From Neobacillus ginsengisoli (GTDB lineage Bacteria > Bacillota > Bacilli > Bacillales_B > DSM-18226), in NCBI RefSeq assembly GCF_030813055.1, contig NZ_JAUSTW010000017.1:1-52190 (forward strand): a stretch of DNA of 52,190 bases, read 5' to 3'. Positions 37,901 through 48,447 of this stretch are shown piece after piece. Every line of letters starts with the position of its first letter. The stretch's first letter is position 1. A program made the translations under genes and the position numbers. Below the pieces are notes generated by a model, which was not told the origin of the DNA, did no database searches, and worked only from the letters and a program-made list of their open reading frames with translations.

Positions 37901-38873
37901 AGTTAGTCCGGGCACAGTCATTTCAGGTAAATGGCACTCCAAGCAATATACAATATTGAAGGAACTGGGATTTGGAGCAAATGGGATTGTCTACCTTGCG
38001 AAGCATAAGAACACTCAAGTGGCTTTGAAAATGAGTGATAACGGGATGTCAATTACCTCTGAGGTGAATGTTTTAAAATCCTTTGCAAAGGTCCAGGGGT
38101 CAGCCCTCGGACCTTCTTTACTTGATGTTGATGACTGGCAAAATAAAAGCGGTCAAATCTCCTTTTATGTAATGGAGTATATTCAAGGCACTGACCTTTT
38201 GTCCTTTATTCAGCAAAAAGGGAAAGCGTGGACAATCGTGTTATTTTTGCAGCTCCTAAATGATTTGGATAAACTGCATAAGACGGGCTGGGTATTTGGT
38301 GATTTAAAGCCTGAAAACTTAATTGTGACAGGTCCTCCTCCAAAAATCCGCTGCATTGATGTTGGCGGCACTACCATTCAAGGGAGAGCCATTAAAGAAT
38401 TTACCGAATTTTATGACCGCGGCTATTGGGGTCTTGGTACAAGAAAGGCAGAACCGTCCTATGATCTTTTTGCTGTTGCGATGATTATGATTAATACAGC
38501 CTATCCAAAGCGGTTTAATAAAACGGCGGGAGGTTTATCTCAATTAAGAGAGGCCATTAAGCAGCAACCTGAGTTAGTACCTTTGGAAAAAGTGATTTTA
38601 AAAGCATTGCAGGGGCAATACGTAAATGCCAAACAAATGAGAGCTGATTTATTAGATTTAATGGTTGATAAAACAACTCAAGATAAAAGTCCGCCATTAA
38701 GGACTAAGCAGGCGGAAAGCAAGACCCCTCCGGCAAATAATCCGGAAAAGTCAAAGGCTATTACAAGACAACATTATCGAAGGAAAAAGAAAAAAAGCCG
38801 GTGGCTGGAGACCATGCTGATCGCAGCGGGAATTATCCTTTTGTACGTGGTATATATTTTTAAAATGATGTAA
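37866..38873 (+). CDS. yabT: Spore-associated Hanks-type Ser/Thr kinase YabT
   Basis: Membrane-anchored protein kinase. The glycine-rich loop is LGFGANGIVYLAKH, the ATP lysine is in VALKMSD, and the catalytic loop reads FGDLKPENL. Two motifs differ from textbook kinases: HRD is FGD and DFG is DVG. A basic linker (RRKKKKSRW) precedes a C-terminal membrane helix (about 315-332). B. subtilis YabT is activated by DNA and phosphorylates RecA during sporulation. GTG 37866 has AAGGAG 11 bases upstream; ATG 37869 or 37872 are alternatives. Overlaps yabS by 35 bases. Confidence 0.9.
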   Translation: MMMNHTLKSQCKVSPGTVISGKWHSKQYTILKELGFGANGIVYLAKHKNTQVALKMSDNGMSITSEVNVLKSFAKVQGSALGPSLLDVDDWQNKSGQISFYVMEYIQGTDLLSFIQQKGKAWTIVLFLQLLNDLDKLHKTGWVFGDLKPENLIVTGPPPKIRCIDVGGTTIQGRAIKEFTEFYDRGYWGLGTRKAEPSYDLFAVAMIMINTAYPKRFNKTAGGLSQLREAIKQQPELVPLEKVILKALQGQYVNAKQMRADLLDLMVDKTTQDKSPPLRTKQAESKTPPANNPEKSKAITRQHYRRKKKKSRWLETMLIAAGIILLYVVYIFKMM

Positions 38874-39077
38874 ATTTTTGAAACCATTATGAAATTTAAT
38901 CGTATAAAAAGGAAGTAATATTGGAAAAAATGGTTTTCTAAAAATTGCAAGATTCAAAAATCATTTTTTGTACCGGGAAACAAGCCTTTGTTTTTGATAG
39001 TTTATTTATAAAAGTGGTAAGCTATTGGTATTCTATATTTTTTAGTAAAAATTATTGTTTTTAAGGAAGCGTACAAT

Positions 39078-40463
39078 ATGTTGGAAACGAAGGTAGAGGC
39101 TTTTCTTAACCGCCACTCATTCAAATTGGAAAATTTAAAAATGGTTGTCGGTGTTTCGGGGGGACCTGATTCTCTTGCCTTGCTTCATTACCTAAAAGGA
39201 CAAAAAGAAGTGAGAAACCTGTCCATCGTTGTGGCACATGTGGACCATATGTTCCGTGGCCGGGAATCCTTTGAGGATGCATTGTTTGTAAAGCATTATT
39301 GTGAACAATACACCATTCCCTTTGAAATGGTACGGATTAATGTCCCCGAGCTGATAAAACAAACGGGAAACAGTTCGCAAATTGCAGCAAGAGAAGCGAG
39401 ATATGAATTTTATGCGAAAATCATGGAAAAGTATAATTATCCGTATCTAGCTCTTGGGCACCATGGTGATGATCAAATGGAAACGATGCTAATGCGGATG
39501 ACCAGGGGAAGCTCGGGTAAAGCAAGAGCAGGAATTCCATTTACGCGTGCTTTTCATAAGGGAATCATATTTCGCCCCTTTTTAAATTTAACGAAAGCAG
39601 AAATCGAGGAGTATTGTAAAGAGCAGGGTCTCACACCGAGGCTGGATCCCAGTAATATGAAAAGCACGTATAGCAGGAATCGATTCCGAAAAGAAGTACT
39701 TCCCTTTTTGAAGCTTGAAAATCGACATGTTCATGAACATTTTCAACGGTTTAGTGAAGAATTGCAAAGTGATGAAACGTTTCTGCAGGAATTAACTGTC
39801 CAACAAATGAATACAGTAATGACAAAAAGGGAAAAGAACAAAATTACCATTGACGTTAAACGTTTTTCTATAGTGCCTATACCTTTACAAAGGAGAGGTA
39901 TTCAACTAATATTAAAATATCTTTACAATGAAAAACCAGGTTCCCTTTCAGCTATACATATTGATCAAGTTTTATCATTAATGCAGAATTCACATCCTTC
40001 AGGGAAACTTGATTTACCGCATGGTTTACACATCATTCGATCCTATCTGAATATGTCCTTCCAATTTGACTCGGTAAATGATCAAACCTATCATTTTGAA
40101 GTACATGAGCCTGGAACGATTGAGTTACCGTGCGGCGGAAGAATTAAGATGAGTTTTATCGATAGGGAATTTACAGAGACAAACCTTGTGTTTGCATTAT
40201 TCCATGTAGATAAAATCAAGATGCCTTTTATTATCCGTACCAGGAAAATAGGGGATCGAATGACTTTAAAAGGAATGTCAGGCACGCGGAAATTAAAAGA
40301 TATCTTTATTGATCGCAAAGTCTCAATCCGGGACCGGGATACATGGCCTGTGATTACAGACGCGGAAGGAACGATTCTTTGGCTTCCGGGATTAAAAAAA
40401 TCTTCATTAGAAGGAATAGATTACAAAGCAAAACAATATATACTACTCACATATGATAAGTAA
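39078..40463 (+). CDS. tilS: tRNA(Ile)-lysidine synthetase
   Basis: Converts C34 of the CAU-anticodon tRNA-Ile to lysidine so it reads AUA. The PP-loop SGGPDS lies at residues 27-32, the N-type domain extends to about 220, and the C-terminal TilS domains follow ([27 protein letters not shown]). The 461 residues are near B. subtilis TilS (472). Essential. It overlaps the opening of the hprT frame, and the two are an operon conserved in Bacillus. Confidence 0.95.
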   Translation: MLETKVEAFLNRHSFKLENLKMVVGVSGGPDSLALLHYLKGQKEVRNLSIVVAHVDHMFRGRESFEDALFVKHYCEQYTIPFEMVRINVPELIKQTGNSSQIAAREARYEFYAKIMEKYNYPYLALGHHGDDQMETMLMRMTRGSSGKARAGIPFTRAFHKGIIFRPFLNLTKAEIEEYCKEQGLTPRLDPSNMKSTYSRNRFRKEVLPFLKLENRHVHEHFQRFSEELQSDETFLQELTVQQMNTVMTKREKNKITIDVKRFSIVPIPLQRRGIQLILKYLYNEKPGSLSAIHIDQVLSLMQNSHPSGKLDLPHGLHIIRSYLNMSFQFDSVNDQTYHFEVHEPGTIELPCGGRIKMSFIDREFTETNLVFALFHVDKIKMPFIIRTRKIGDRMTLKGMSGTRKLKDIFIDRKVSIRDRDTWPVITDAEGTILWLPGLKKSSLEGIDYKAKQYILLTYDK

Positions 40464-40488
40464 TGATCTTCTAGGGGGCACAATTAAA

Positions 40489-41034
40489 ATGAAACAGGAT
40501 ATCGAAAAGGTATTATTTACGGAAGACGAGCTTCAAGCGAAGATTCGGGATTTAGGGCATCAACTTACAGAAGAGTATAAAGAACGCTTCCCGCTTGCAA
40601 TTGGCGTTTTAAAAGGTGCAATGCCTTTTATGGCTGATTTATTAAAACGAATGGATTGCTCTCTGGAAATGGACTTTATGGATGTATCCAGTTACGGCAA
40701 TTCGACTGTTTCTACTGGAGAAGTAAAAATTCTTAAGGACTTGGATACTTCAGTAGAAGGAAGAGACATTTTAATCATCGAAGATATTATCGACAGTGGT
40801 TTAACTCTCAGTTATTTAGTCGATCTCTTCCGTTATCGGAAAGCTAAATCAATCAAGATTGTCACATTGCTTGATAAGCCGACTGGAAGAAAGAGCCTTA
40901 TTAAAGCTGATTATGTTGGTTTTATCGTGCCGGATGAGTTCGTTGTTGGATACGGATTGGATTATGCTGAAAAATATCGAAACCTTCCATATATTGGTGT
41001 TTTAAAACCTGAAGTATATAGCGACAGTCTTTAA
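40489..41034 (+). CDS. hprT: Hypoxanthine-guanine phosphoribosyltransferase
   Basis: Purine salvage enzyme that joins hypoxanthine or guanine to PRPP. The 181-residue product has the PRPP motif [13 protein letters not shown] and the GALKGA-like [17 protein letters not shown] 40489 ([15 protein letters not shown]) follows AGGGGGC by eight bases; the frame opens inside tilS at 40453. In Bacillus it can interact with TilS and influence ftsH expression. Confidence 0.95.
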   Translation: MKQDIEKVLFTEDELQAKIRDLGHQLTEEYKERFPLAIGVLKGAMPFMADLLKRMDCSLEMDFMDVSSYGNSTVSTGEVKILKDLDTSVEGRDILIIEDIIDSGLTLSYLVDLFRYRKAKSIKIVTLLDKPTGRKSLIKADYVGFIVPDEFVVGYGLDYAEKYRNLPYIGVLKPEVYSDSL

Positions 41035-41074
41035 GCAATACCTAAATAGAAGGATTTTTTTCTCCGTTTGCCTA

Positions 41075-41090
41075 AAGTCTTTAAAGACTT
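41075..41090 (+). promoter_or_regulatory. Perfect 16-bp palindrome upstream of ftsH
   Basis: AAGTCTTTAAAGACTT is a perfect inverted repeat with no T run after it, so it is not a typical terminator. It lies 41 bases after hprT and 18 bases before a weak ftsH promoter (TTGAAT 41109-41114, TACTAT 41133-41138). It could be an operator; the binder is unknown. Confidence 0.5.
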
Positions 41091-41175
41091 GTTAATAAGT
41101 GTAATTCCTTGAATTGGCATGATTTTCTATGATACTATTTAATATAGTTTGTTTATCCGTGGGAGGAGGTAAGAG

Positions 41176-43125
41176 ATGAATCGGATTTTCCGTAATACCA
41201 TCTTTTATTTATTGATATTTTTAGTCATTATAGGTGTTGTCAGTTTCTTCAATGGAACCAATCAGACAACCAATAATATCACGTATGACAAGTTTGTTTC
41301 CTATTTGGAAAAGGGTGAAGTACAGTCATTTTCCATGCAGCCTGAACGCGGTGTTTATGAGGTTCGGGGTGAATTAAAGGATGGGACAAATAAAAATTTC
41401 TTAACTTATATTCCAAACAGTGAAAAAATTCTTGACCGGATTGATCAAGCCGGAAAAGACGTTGAAGTTTTACCGGCGAAAGAAACAAGCGGTTGGGTTA
41501 CCTTCTTCACATCGATTATTCCGTTTGTGATTATTTTTATATTATTCTTCTTCTTATTAAACCAAGCTCAAGGCGGCGGAAGCCGGGTTATGAATTTTGG
41601 TAAAAGCAAAGCGAAGCTTTATAACGATGATAAGAAAAAGGTTCGTTTTAGAGATGTAGCCGGTGCAGATGAAGAAAAGCAGGAATTAGTAGAAGTGGTA
41701 GAGTTTTTAAAAGACCCGCGCAAATTTGCTGAACTTGGTGCCCGTATTCCAAAAGGAGTACTTCTTGTAGGTCCTCCGGGTACAGGTAAAACGCTTCTTG
41801 CCCGAGCAACAGCAGGTGAAGCAGGCGTTCCTTTCTTTTCAATAAGCGGATCTGATTTCGTTGAAATGTTCGTCGGGGTCGGTGCATCCCGTGTCCGTGA
41901 TTTATTTGAAAATGCAAAGAAAAATGCTCCATGTATTATCTTTATCGATGAAATTGATGCTGTCGGTCGTCAGCGTGGTGCAGGACTGGGCGGCGGACAT
42001 GACGAGCGTGAACAAACGTTGAATCAATTGTTGGTTGAAATGGATGGGTTTGGCGCAAATGAAGGGATTATTATCGTTGCAGCAACAAACCGTGCCGATA
42101 TTTTGGACCCTGCATTATTGCGTCCGGGACGTTTTGACCGTCAAATTACCGTTGACCGGCCGGATGTTATTGGCCGTGAGGCAGTACTAAAGGTACATGC
42201 TCGTAATAAACCGTTAGATGACTCTGTTAACTTAAAGAATATTGCTATGAGGACACCTGGATTTTCAGGTGCGGACTTGGAAAATCTATTGAATGAGGCT
42301 GCACTGGTTGCAGCTCGTTCAAGTAAGAAGAAAATCGATATGGAAGATATTGATGAAGCAACAGACAGGGTAATTGCCGGCCCTGCGAAAAAGAGCAGAG
42401 TTATTTCTGAAAAAGAACGCAATATTGTGGCATTCCATGAAGGTGGCCATACCGTGATTGGTTTAGTCCTCGATGAAGCGGACATGGTCCACAAAGTTAC
42501 GATCGTTCCACGCGGCCAGGCAGGCGGATATGCCGTCATGCTTCCTCGGGAAGACCGCTACTTTATGACGAAACCTGAGTTGCTTGATAAAATTGTCGGT
42601 TTATTAGGCGGACGAGTGGCAGAAGAGATTGTTTTTGGAGAAGTAAGTACCGGAGCGCATAATGATTTCCAACGCGCTACTGGAATTGCCCGCAAAATGG
42701 TTACCGAATATGGAATGAGTGATAAACTTGGTCCATTGCAGTTCGGTCAAGCACAAGGTCAGGTTTTCTTAGGGCGTGACATTCATAATGAACAAAATTA
42801 TTCAGATGCGATTGCCTACGAAATCGACCTTGAAATTCAACGGATTATAAAAGAGTGTTATGAGAGAGCGAGAAAGATCCTTACTGAAAATCGTGATAAA
42901 TTAGATCTTATTGCCAAAACTCTTCTTGAAGTTGAAACTCTTGTTGCTGAGCAAATCAAATATTTGGTAGACCACGGTCATATGCCGGATAGTTCAGTTG
43001 CTCTCGAAAGCGTACAAATCGGCCCTAAAAAAATTGACGATGTAAAGGTTAATATCAACACTAAAAAAGAAGATGAGAGAGTTGATTTAGAAAAATCGGA
43101 TCTTCCTCCTTCTGACCGTGAATAA
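41176..43125 (+). CDS. ftsH: ATP-dependent zinc metalloprotease FtsH
   Basis: Membrane-anchored AAA+ protease for quality control. Two membrane helices (about 5-22 and 112-130) flank an extracytoplasmic loop. The AAA domain has Walker A GPPGTGKT (near 199), Walker [12 protein letters not shown] and the arginine fingers in RPGRFDRQ. The protease zinc motif is HEGGH (about 421-425). The 649-residue length and acidic tail match Bacillus FtsH. In B. subtilis it acts on Spo0E and others and is needed for sporulation. GGGAGGAGG precedes ATG. Confidence 0.97.
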   Translation: MNRIFRNTIFYLLIFLVIIGVVSFFNGTNQTTNNITYDKFVSYLEKGEVQSFSMQPERGVYEVRGELKDGTNKNFLTYIPNSEKILDRIDQAGKDVEVLPAKETSGWVTFFTSIIPFVIIFILFFFLLNQAQGGGSRVMNFGKSKAKLYNDDKKKVRFRDVAGADEEKQELVEVVEFLKDPRKFAELGARIPKGVLLVGPPGTGKTLLARATAGEAGVPFFSISGSDFVEMFVGVGASRVRDLFENAKKNAPCIIFIDEIDAVGRQRGAGLGGGHDEREQTLNQLLVEMDGFGANEGIIIVAATNRADILDPALLRPGRFDRQITVDRPDVIGREAVLKVHARNKPLDDSVNLKNIAMRTPGFSGADLENLLNEAALVAARSSKKKIDMEDIDEATDRVIAGPAKKSRVISEKERNIVAFHEGGHTVIGLVLDEADMVHKVTIVPRGQAGGYAVMLPREDRYFMTKPELLDKIVGLLGGRVAEEIVFGEVSTGAHNDFQRATGIARKMVTEYGMSDKLGPLQFGQAQGQVFLGRDIHNEQNYSDAIAYEIDLEIQRIIKECYERARKILTENRDKLDLIAKTLLEVETLVAEQIKYLVDHGHMPDSSVALESVQIGPKKIDDVKVNINTKKEDERVDLEKSDLPPSDRE

Positions 43126-43136
43126 AAGTATGATTT

Positions 43137-43170
43137 AAAAAGAGTGCTTCTATTGAAGCCCTCTTTTTTT
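43137..43170 (+). terminator. Terminator after ftsH
   Basis: AAAAGAGTGCTTC pairs with GAAGCCCTCTTTT with one mismatch, followed by a T run. Confidence 0.85.
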
Positions 43171-43241
43171 CATGTTAATTTGTATTTATGTTATGATGTT
43201 GGCAGTGTGGAGAAAGAAATCCTGAAAAGTGAGTGATCGAT

Positions 43242-44024
43242 TTGATTTTTGTATTTGATGTAGGTAATACAAATATTGTTTTAGGTGTCTATAAAGGTGA
43301 TGAACTTAAATATCACTGGCGAGTTGAAACGCATCGAAATCGAACAGAAGATGAGTTTGGAATGATCATTAAATCGTTGTTTGATCATTCAGGCCTATTG
43401 TTTTCAGATATTGAAGGTATTATTATTTCTTCTGTCGTTCCGCCAATTATGTTTGCCTTAGAAAGAATGTGCCATAAATATTTCCATATTAAGCCTCTCG
43501 TTGTTGGACCGGGAATTAAAACAGGGTTAAATATTAAGTATGAAAACCCAAGAGAAGTGGGTGCAGACCGTATCGTAAATGCTGTTGCCGCTATTAATGA
43601 ATACGGGAGTCCCCTTATTATTGTAGATTTTGGCACAGCTACGACCTATTGCTATATTAATGAACAAAGTCAATATATGGGCGGTGCAATTGCTCCAGGT
43701 GTAAGTATTTCAACGGAAGCCCTATACTCACGAGCAGCAAAATTGCCAAGAATTGAAATTGCCAGGCCAGAGAGTGTAATTGGGAAAAATACTGTTTCGG
43801 CAATGCAAGCAGGTATTGTCTATGGTTATGTTGGCCAAGTGGAAGGTATCGTAAAGCGAATGATGGATCAAAGTGTGAAAAAGCCAACAGTAATCGCTAC
43901 AGGAGGGTTATCCGCTTTGATTGCCCAAGAGTCTACAATTATTGACGTTGTAGATCCTTATTTAACTTTAAAAGGGCTGCAGCTTATCTATAAACGAAAC
44001 ATGGATATGATAAGAAATGTGTAA
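43242..44024 (+). CDS. coaX: Type III pantothenate kinase
   Basis: First step of coenzyme A synthesis. The 260-residue ASKHA-fold enzyme starts with the phosphate motif DVGNTN (6-11), then has [16 protein letters not shown] and [13 protein letters not shown] 43242 ([11 protein letters not shown]) has AGTGAG eight bases upstream and fits the family; GTG 43233 adds three residues without support. B. subtilis CoaX has 258. hslO follows after 53 bases. Confidence 0.94.
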   Translation: MIFVFDVGNTNIVLGVYKGDELKYHWRVETHRNRTEDEFGMIIKSLFDHSGLLFSDIEGIIISSVVPPIMFALERMCHKYFHIKPLVVGPGIKTGLNIKYENPREVGADRIVNAVAAINEYGSPLIIVDFGTATTYCYINEQSQYMGGAIAPGVSISTEALYSRAAKLPRIEIARPESVIGKNTVSAMQAGIVYGYVGQVEGIVKRMMDQSVKKPTVIATGGLSALIAQESTIIDVVDPYLTLKGLQLIYKRNMDMIRNV

Positions 44025-44077
44025 GGCGTGCCTCGTGCCTGACAGATAAGAAATAACAGCTGGAAAGGAGTTTGACA

Positions 44078-44956
44078 ATGAATGATTATTTGGTAAAGGC
44101 TCTTGCGTATGACGGGAATATTAGGGCATATGCGGTTCGTACGACTGAAACAGTTTCAGAGGCGCAGCGCCGTCATCAAACATGGCGTACTGCTTCTGCT
44201 GCGCTTGGCCGCGCGATGACTGCAGGGGTTATGATGGGGGCAATGCTTAAAGGTGAAGATAAATTAACCGTAAAAATAGATGGCGGCGGTCCTATTGGTG
44301 TGATTTTGGTTGATAGTAACGCGAAAGGCGAGGTCCGCGGCTATGTCACGAATCCTCAAATTGATTTTGAATCAAATGAGCACGGAAAACTTGATGTCCG
44401 CCGTGCAGTTGGAACGTCGGGTACCATGTCAGTTGTAAAGGATGTGGGGCTCCGCGACTTCTTCTCCGGTCAGGTTCCTATTGTTTCTGGTGAACTGGGG
44501 GAAGACTTTACTTATTATTTTGCTACATCTGAGCAACTGCCTTCTTCTGTCGGTGTGGGCGTTCTGGTAAATCCTGATGATAGTATTTTGGCTGCAGGAG
44601 GATTTATTTTTCAATTAATGCCCGGTACAAAGGAAGAAACGATTAGTAAGTTGGAAGAACGGTTAAAAACGATTCCCCCGATTTCTAAGTTAGTTGAAAA
44701 GGGATTAACTCCTGAAGAGATTTTAGAAGAGCTCTTTGGCAAGGATCATGTGAAGATCCTTGAAACGATGCCGGTTCGCTTTGAATGTAATTGTTCAAAA
44801 GAACGTTTTTCAGATGCCATTGTCAGTTTAGGTGTTACTGAAATTGACGATATGATTAAAGAAGATGGACAGGCAGAGGCGCATTGTCATTTTTGTAATG
44901 AAAAATACCATTTTTCAAAGGAAGAATTAGAACAATTAAAAGTAGAAGCCAGATAA
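44078..44956 (+). CDS. hslO: Hsp33 redox-regulated chaperonin
   Basis: Holdase chaperone activated by oxidation and heat. The 292 residues end with the zinc switch: CNC (C237, C239) and CHFC (C270, C273). Start [20 protein letters not shown] is conserved. ATG 44078 has AAAGGAG seven bases upstream; the ORF opens at TTG 44072. Next comes yacD, a foldase, so protein folding genes are clustered. Confidence 0.96.
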   Translation: MNDYLVKALAYDGNIRAYAVRTTETVSEAQRRHQTWRTASAALGRAMTAGVMMGAMLKGEDKLTVKIDGGGPIGVILVDSNAKGEVRGYVTNPQIDFESNEHGKLDVRRAVGTSGTMSVVKDVGLRDFFSGQVPIVSGELGEDFTYYFATSEQLPSSVGVGVLVNPDDSILAAGGFIFQLMPGTKEETISKLEERLKTIPPISKLVEKGLTPEEILEELFGKDHVKILETMPVRFECNCSKERFSDAIVSLGVTEIDDMIKEDGQAEAHCHFCNEKYHFSKEELEQLKVEAR

Positions 44957-44980
44957 AAATTTATATGGGGGGAGGAGAAG

Positions 44981-45880
44981 TTGAGGAGAAAGCAGCTTTG
45001 GCTTATAATCGTAGCTCTTTCTATGCTCAATTGTCTAACGGTTGCCTTTTTTCTATCAAAAGAAAATAAGGTATCCGGGGCAGGCGGAGGTGAAGAGACT
45101 GTAGCCACGGTGGGGAAAAGCACAATTTCAAGACAAGATTGGCTTAATGAATTAGCAGACAGGTATGGAAAAGATGTTTTAAAAGAAATGATTGACCAAA
45201 AAGTAATTAAAGAAATGGCCGTGAAATATAATATAAAAGTATCTGACCAGGATGTTGAACGGGAATTCAGGATGCTTCAAACAAACTATAATTCTTCCAC
45301 CCAGAATAAAAGCGCTGATGAAAAGAATTGGAAAGAACAAATTCGCAATAGCCTGCTTTTAGAAGAATTATTGACAAAAGATGTGGATATCTCCGATAAA
45401 GAACTAAAAAGTTATTATGATAAAAATAAAGAACAATTCAATGTACCAACCGCATATCATTTAGCACAAATCATTGTTAAAACAAATGAGGAAGCAACTA
45501 AGGCGATTAAAGAGTTATCTCAAGGCTCAAGTTTTTCCGCCATGGCTATGGAACGCTCTGTCGATGAGTTTTCTGCTAATGAAGGCGGCGATATTGGTTA
45601 TATTAGTGGTGATGATGACCGCTATCCTTCCGAATATATCAATACAGCAAAGACGTTAAAGGATGGGGCGTACAGTGACCCGATTAAGGTTGATAAAGGA
45701 TATGCCGTTCTAAAGCTTGTCGGAAAAATGAACGGAAAAAAATATTCGTTTGATGAGGTGAAAGAGCAAATTCGCCGCCAAATTGCCCTTGAACAAATGA
45801 AAACACCCGAATCTGCAAGCACCTTTTGGGATGAAGCGAAGGTCGATTGGTTTTATGGAAACAAAGAAGCACAGAAATAA
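44981..45880 (+). CDS. yacD: Parvulin-type peptidyl-prolyl isomerase YacD
   Basis: Membrane-anchored PrsA-like foldase. The 299 residues have an N-terminal signal anchor (LWLIIVALSMLNCLTVAFF, about 6-24), a SurA-N-like helical region, and a parvulin domain (about 145-240, with YHLAQIIVKTNEEA, DEFSANEGGDIGYI and FDEVKEQIR). The cysteine in LNC does not fit a lipobox, so unlike PrsA it is probably not a lipoprotein. TTG 44981 follows GGGGAGGAG. Substrates unknown. Confidence 0.88.
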   Translation: MRRKQLWLIIVALSMLNCLTVAFFLSKENKVSGAGGGEETVATVGKSTISRQDWLNELADRYGKDVLKEMIDQKVIKEMAVKYNIKVSDQDVEREFRMLQTNYNSSTQNKSADEKNWKEQIRNSLLLEELLTKDVDISDKELKSYYDKNKEQFNVPTAYHLAQIIVKTNEEATKAIKELSQGSSFSAMAMERSVDEFSANEGGDIGYISGDDDRYPSEYINTAKTLKDGAYSDPIKVDKGYAVLKLVGKMNGKKYSFDEVKEQIRRQIALEQMKTPESASTFWDEAKVDWFYGNKEAQK

Positions 45881-45897
45881 ATTTTCTGTGCTTTTTA
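45867..45897 (+). terminator. Terminator at the end of yacD
   Basis: AAGCACAGAAA (45867-45877) pairs perfectly with TTTCTGTGCTT (45883-45893), then TTT. The stop codon is in the loop. Confidence 0.88.
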
Positions 45898-45922
45898 AAA
45901 TATAAGAATGTATAATATTTGT

Positions 45923-46082
45923 CTTTGAGAATTGTCCAGCTTCAGCGCCCAGCGACTAGTGTACTTCGCTCTTCTCCCTACGATAAGTCAACACGAAAAA
46001 GCCAAAAACGCGATTCGTGTTGACTTTATCTCAGTCGAAGCGCTCCAGTCCATCGTCGCAAAACGGGCGCTTCCGCTTTTCT
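45923..46082 (+). repeat. Structured intergenic repeat, copy F (160 bp)
   Basis: Type A without the extra module: CTTTGAGAATTGTCCAGCTT start, AGCGCCC/GGGCGCT closing arms and CTTC/GAAG inner arms. Its central hairpin differs from copy A yet is more perfect: GTCAACACGA pairs with TCGTGTTGAC. The preceding AAGAATGTATAA is also shared with copy A. It lies between the yacD terminator and the cysK promoter. Confidence 0.92.
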
Positions 46083-46118
46083 ATATTAAAAATTTTCAAA
46101 AAAGTTCGGGTTAAATGA

Positions 46119-46181
46119 TTGACAAACTGAGTATGAAACTGGTAAATTTAATAATATAAATCCAATCAAATTACTCGGAAT
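46119..46181 (+). promoter_or_regulatory. cysK promoter and possible CymR site
   Basis: TTGACA (46119-46124) and TAAATT (46143-46148), 18 bases apart, with a TGG extension, form a likely sigma-A promoter. Downstream, TAAATCC (46157-46163) and CGGAAT (46176-46181) resemble the outer parts of the CymR box (TAAWNC ... NGGAAT), one base closer than the consensus. CymR controls cysK in B. subtilis. Confidence 0.5.
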
Positions 46182-46194
46182 AGGGGTGCTCTTA

Positions 46195-47124
46195 ATGGTT
46201 CGTGTTGCAAATTCAGTTGCCGATTTAGTCGGCCAAACTCCAATTGTTAAATTAAACAGATTAGTAGATGAAAACAGTGCTGAGGTTTATTTAAAACTTG
46301 AATATTTTAATCCAGGCAGCAGTGTTAAAGACCGTATTGCATTAGCAATGATTGAAGCTGCAGAAGAAAAAGGATTAATTAAGCCCGGTATAGATACCAT
46401 TATTGAGCCTACAAGCGGAAACACCGGTATCGGCCTTGCGATGATTGCTGCAGCAAAAGGTTACAAAGCCGTTTTTGTAATGCCTGAAACAATGAGTTTA
46501 GAAAGACGTAACCTTCTTCGTGCCTATGGAGCTGAGCTTGTATTAACTCCGGGACCGGAAGGTATGAAAGGTGCAATTGCCAAAGCGGAAGAGCTTGTAA
46601 AGGAACATGGTTATTTCTTGCCGCAGCAATTTAAGAACGAAGCAAATCCAGAGGTACATAGACGTACAACCGGAAGAGAAATTGCTGAACAAATGGATCA
46701 ACTTGATGCATTTGTTTCCGGTATCGGTACTGGCGGTACTATTTCAGGTGCAGGCACCGTTCTTCGTGAAAAATATCCAAATGTAAAAATTTACGCTGTT
46801 GAGCCAAAGGATTCTCCGGTTCTTTCAGGGGGAAAACCGGGCCCGCATAAGCTTCAAGGACTTGGTGCAGGATTTGTTCCTGATACTCTAAATACAAGCA
46901 TATATGATGAAATCATCCAAATTGGAACGGAAGAAGCGTTTGAAGCTTCACGCCGTGCAGCAAGAGAAGAAGGTATTCTAGGCGGAATTTCTTCAGGAGC
47001 AGCGGTTGCTGCCGCTTTAAAAGTTGCAAAGGAACTAGGAAAAGGTAAAAAAGTGTTAGCGATCATTCCTGATAACGGTGAACGCTATTTAAGCACACCG
47101 CTTTACCAATATGATGTTGAATAA
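46195..47124 (+). CDS. cysK: Cysteine synthase A (O-acetylserine sulfhydrylase)
   Basis: PLP enzyme making cysteine from O-acetylserine and sulfide. K45 in GSSVKDRIA binds PLP, and SGNTGIGLA holds the phosphate or substrate loop. The 309 residues match B. subtilis CysK (308), which also acts as co-repressor of CymR. ATG 46195 has AGGGGTG seven bases upstream; the frame opens nine bases earlier. In B. subtilis pabB-pabA-pabC follow; here folP does. Confidence 0.96.
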   Translation: MVRVANSVADLVGQTPIVKLNRLVDENSAEVYLKLEYFNPGSSVKDRIALAMIEAAEEKGLIKPGIDTIIEPTSGNTGIGLAMIAAAKGYKAVFVMPETMSLERRNLLRAYGAELVLTPGPEGMKGAIAKAEELVKEHGYFLPQQFKNEANPEVHRRTTGREIAEQMDQLDAFVSGIGTGGTISGAGTVLREKYPNVKIYAVEPKDSPVLSGGKPGPHKLQGLGAGFVPDTLNTSIYDEIIQIGTEEAFEASRRAAREEGILGGISSGAAVAAALKVAKELGKGKKVLAIIPDNGERYLSTPLYQYDVE

Positions 47125-47129
47125 AACAC

Positions 47130-47170
47130 AAAGAGAGGCGGCTGGTGATTTGGCCAACGTCTCTTTTTTT
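47130..47170 (+). terminator. Terminator after cysK
   Basis: AAAGAGA (47130-47136) pairs with TCTCTTT (47160-47166) and GGCTGG/TTGGCC segments can pair inside; a T run follows. Confidence 0.8.
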
Positions 47171-47247
47171 TGCATAAAAAATGAAACCAATATAAACTTC
47201 ATGTATGATAAAAAAGGAAAACTAGTACGGCATAGGAGGGATAAGGG

Positions 47248-48093
47248 ATGAAAGCAGCTTATGAACAAACGATACAATGTGGCCCATTTACCTTAGACTA
47301 TGGGAAAAAGACGATTGTCATGGGAATCTTAAATGCAACACCTGATTCATTTTCAGATGGCGGCAAATTTAATGAGGTTGACATAGCTGTTAAACATGCC
47401 ATAGAGATGGTGGAAAATGGAGCTGATATTATTGATATTGGCGGTGAATCAACTCGGCCCGGTTTTGCGGCTGTTTCTTTGGAGGATGAACTCGGCAGGG
47501 TGATTCCGATTATTAAAGCCATTTCCAAACAGGTACAGATACCGATTTCCATTGATACATATAAAGCAGAGGTGGCCAAACAAGCAATTGAAGCAGGAGC
47601 CCATATCATAAATGATGTATGGGGGGCTAAAGCCGATGATAAAATGGCGCAGGTTGCAGCGGAGTATGATGTCCCGATTATCTTAATGCATAACCGCCAT
47701 GATCGAAACTACTCCTTATTTATAAGAGATGTTTTCAATGATCTGTATGAAAGCATCACGATCGTAAAAAATGCCGGAGTGAGGGATCATAATATTATTT
47801 TGGACCCGGGTATCGGTTTTGCTAAAGACTATCAAGAAAATATTCAAATGATGCAGAACTTAGATAAGCTTACAATGATTGGTTATCCGGTCCTTTTGGG
47901 GACTTCGAAAAAAACGGTGATTGGACAGGCTTTAGATCTCCCTGTTAGCGAAAGAACGGAAGGAACGGGTGCAACCATTTGTTATGGCATTCAAAAAGGG
48001 TGTCAGATAATCAGGGTCCATGATATTAAGGAAATGAGCAGAATGGCAAGAATGATGGATGCCTTGATGGGAAAAGGTGATATCATTGGATAA
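47248..48093 (+). CDS. folP: Dihydropteroate synthase
   Basis: Joins p-aminobenzoate to the pterin in folate synthesis and is the sulfonamide target. The 281 residues have GILNATPDSFSDGG near residue 27, IDIGGESTRPG and the C-terminal RVHDIKEM. AGGAGG precedes ATG. The stop overlaps the folB start by eight bases. The p-aminobenzoate synthesis genes that precede it in B. subtilis are absent here. Confidence 0.96.
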   Translation: MKAAYEQTIQCGPFTLDYGKKTIVMGILNATPDSFSDGGKFNEVDIAVKHAIEMVENGADIIDIGGESTRPGFAAVSLEDELGRVIPIIKAISKQVQIPISIDTYKAEVAKQAIEAGAHIINDVWGAKADDKMAQVAAEYDVPIILMHNRHDRNYSLFIRDVFNDLYESITIVKNAGVRDHNIILDPGIGFAKDYQENIQMMQNLDKLTMIGYPVLLGTSKKTVIGQALDLPVSERTEGTGATICYGIQKGCQIIRVHDIKEMSRMARMMDALMGKGDIIG

Positions 48094-48445
48094 AATATAT
48101 GTAAATAGGATGGAATTTTACGGATATCACGGTGTATTTCCTGAAGAGAATCGACTAGGACAACGTTTTAGTGTTGATTTAACGGTTTCCTTGGATTTGA
48201 AAAAAGCAGGGGATACTGATGAATTACTATACTCAGTTAATTACGGTGAACTTTTTCAGTTATGCAAAGAGATTGTAGAGGGAAAACCCAAAAGGCTAGT
48301 CGAAGCCGTTGCTGAAAAAATAGCAGGTTCTGTATTGCAGGAATTCCCTGCTGTTAAGGAGGTCACGGTAATGGTAATTAAACCGGACCCGCCTATACCG
48401 GGTCATTACAAGTCTGTTGCAGTAGAAATTACAAGGAGTAGATAA
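48086..48445 (+). CDS. folB: Dihydroneopterin aldolase
   Basis: Folate-pathway aldolase producing 6-hydroxymethyl-dihydropterin. The 119 residues begin with the conserved FYGYHGVFPEENRLGQRF, and end with KPDPPIPGHYKSVAVEI. TTG 48086 is chosen because AAAGGTG lies six bases upstream and the product aligns from MDKIYVNRM; GTG 48077 is the alternative. folK starts two bases after the stop. Confidence 0.95.
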   Translation: MDKIYVNRMEFYGYHGVFPEENRLGQRFSVDLTVSLDLKKAGDTDELLYSVNYGELFQLCKEIVEGKPKRLVEAVAEKIAGSVLQEFPAVKEVTVMVIKPDPPIPGHYKSVAVEITRSR

Positions 48446-48447
48446 TA

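Noticed and set aside
44025..44060. GTGCCT/GCCTGACAG direct repeat between coaX and hslO
   Set aside because: Only one short occurrence; no pairing or second copy in the window.
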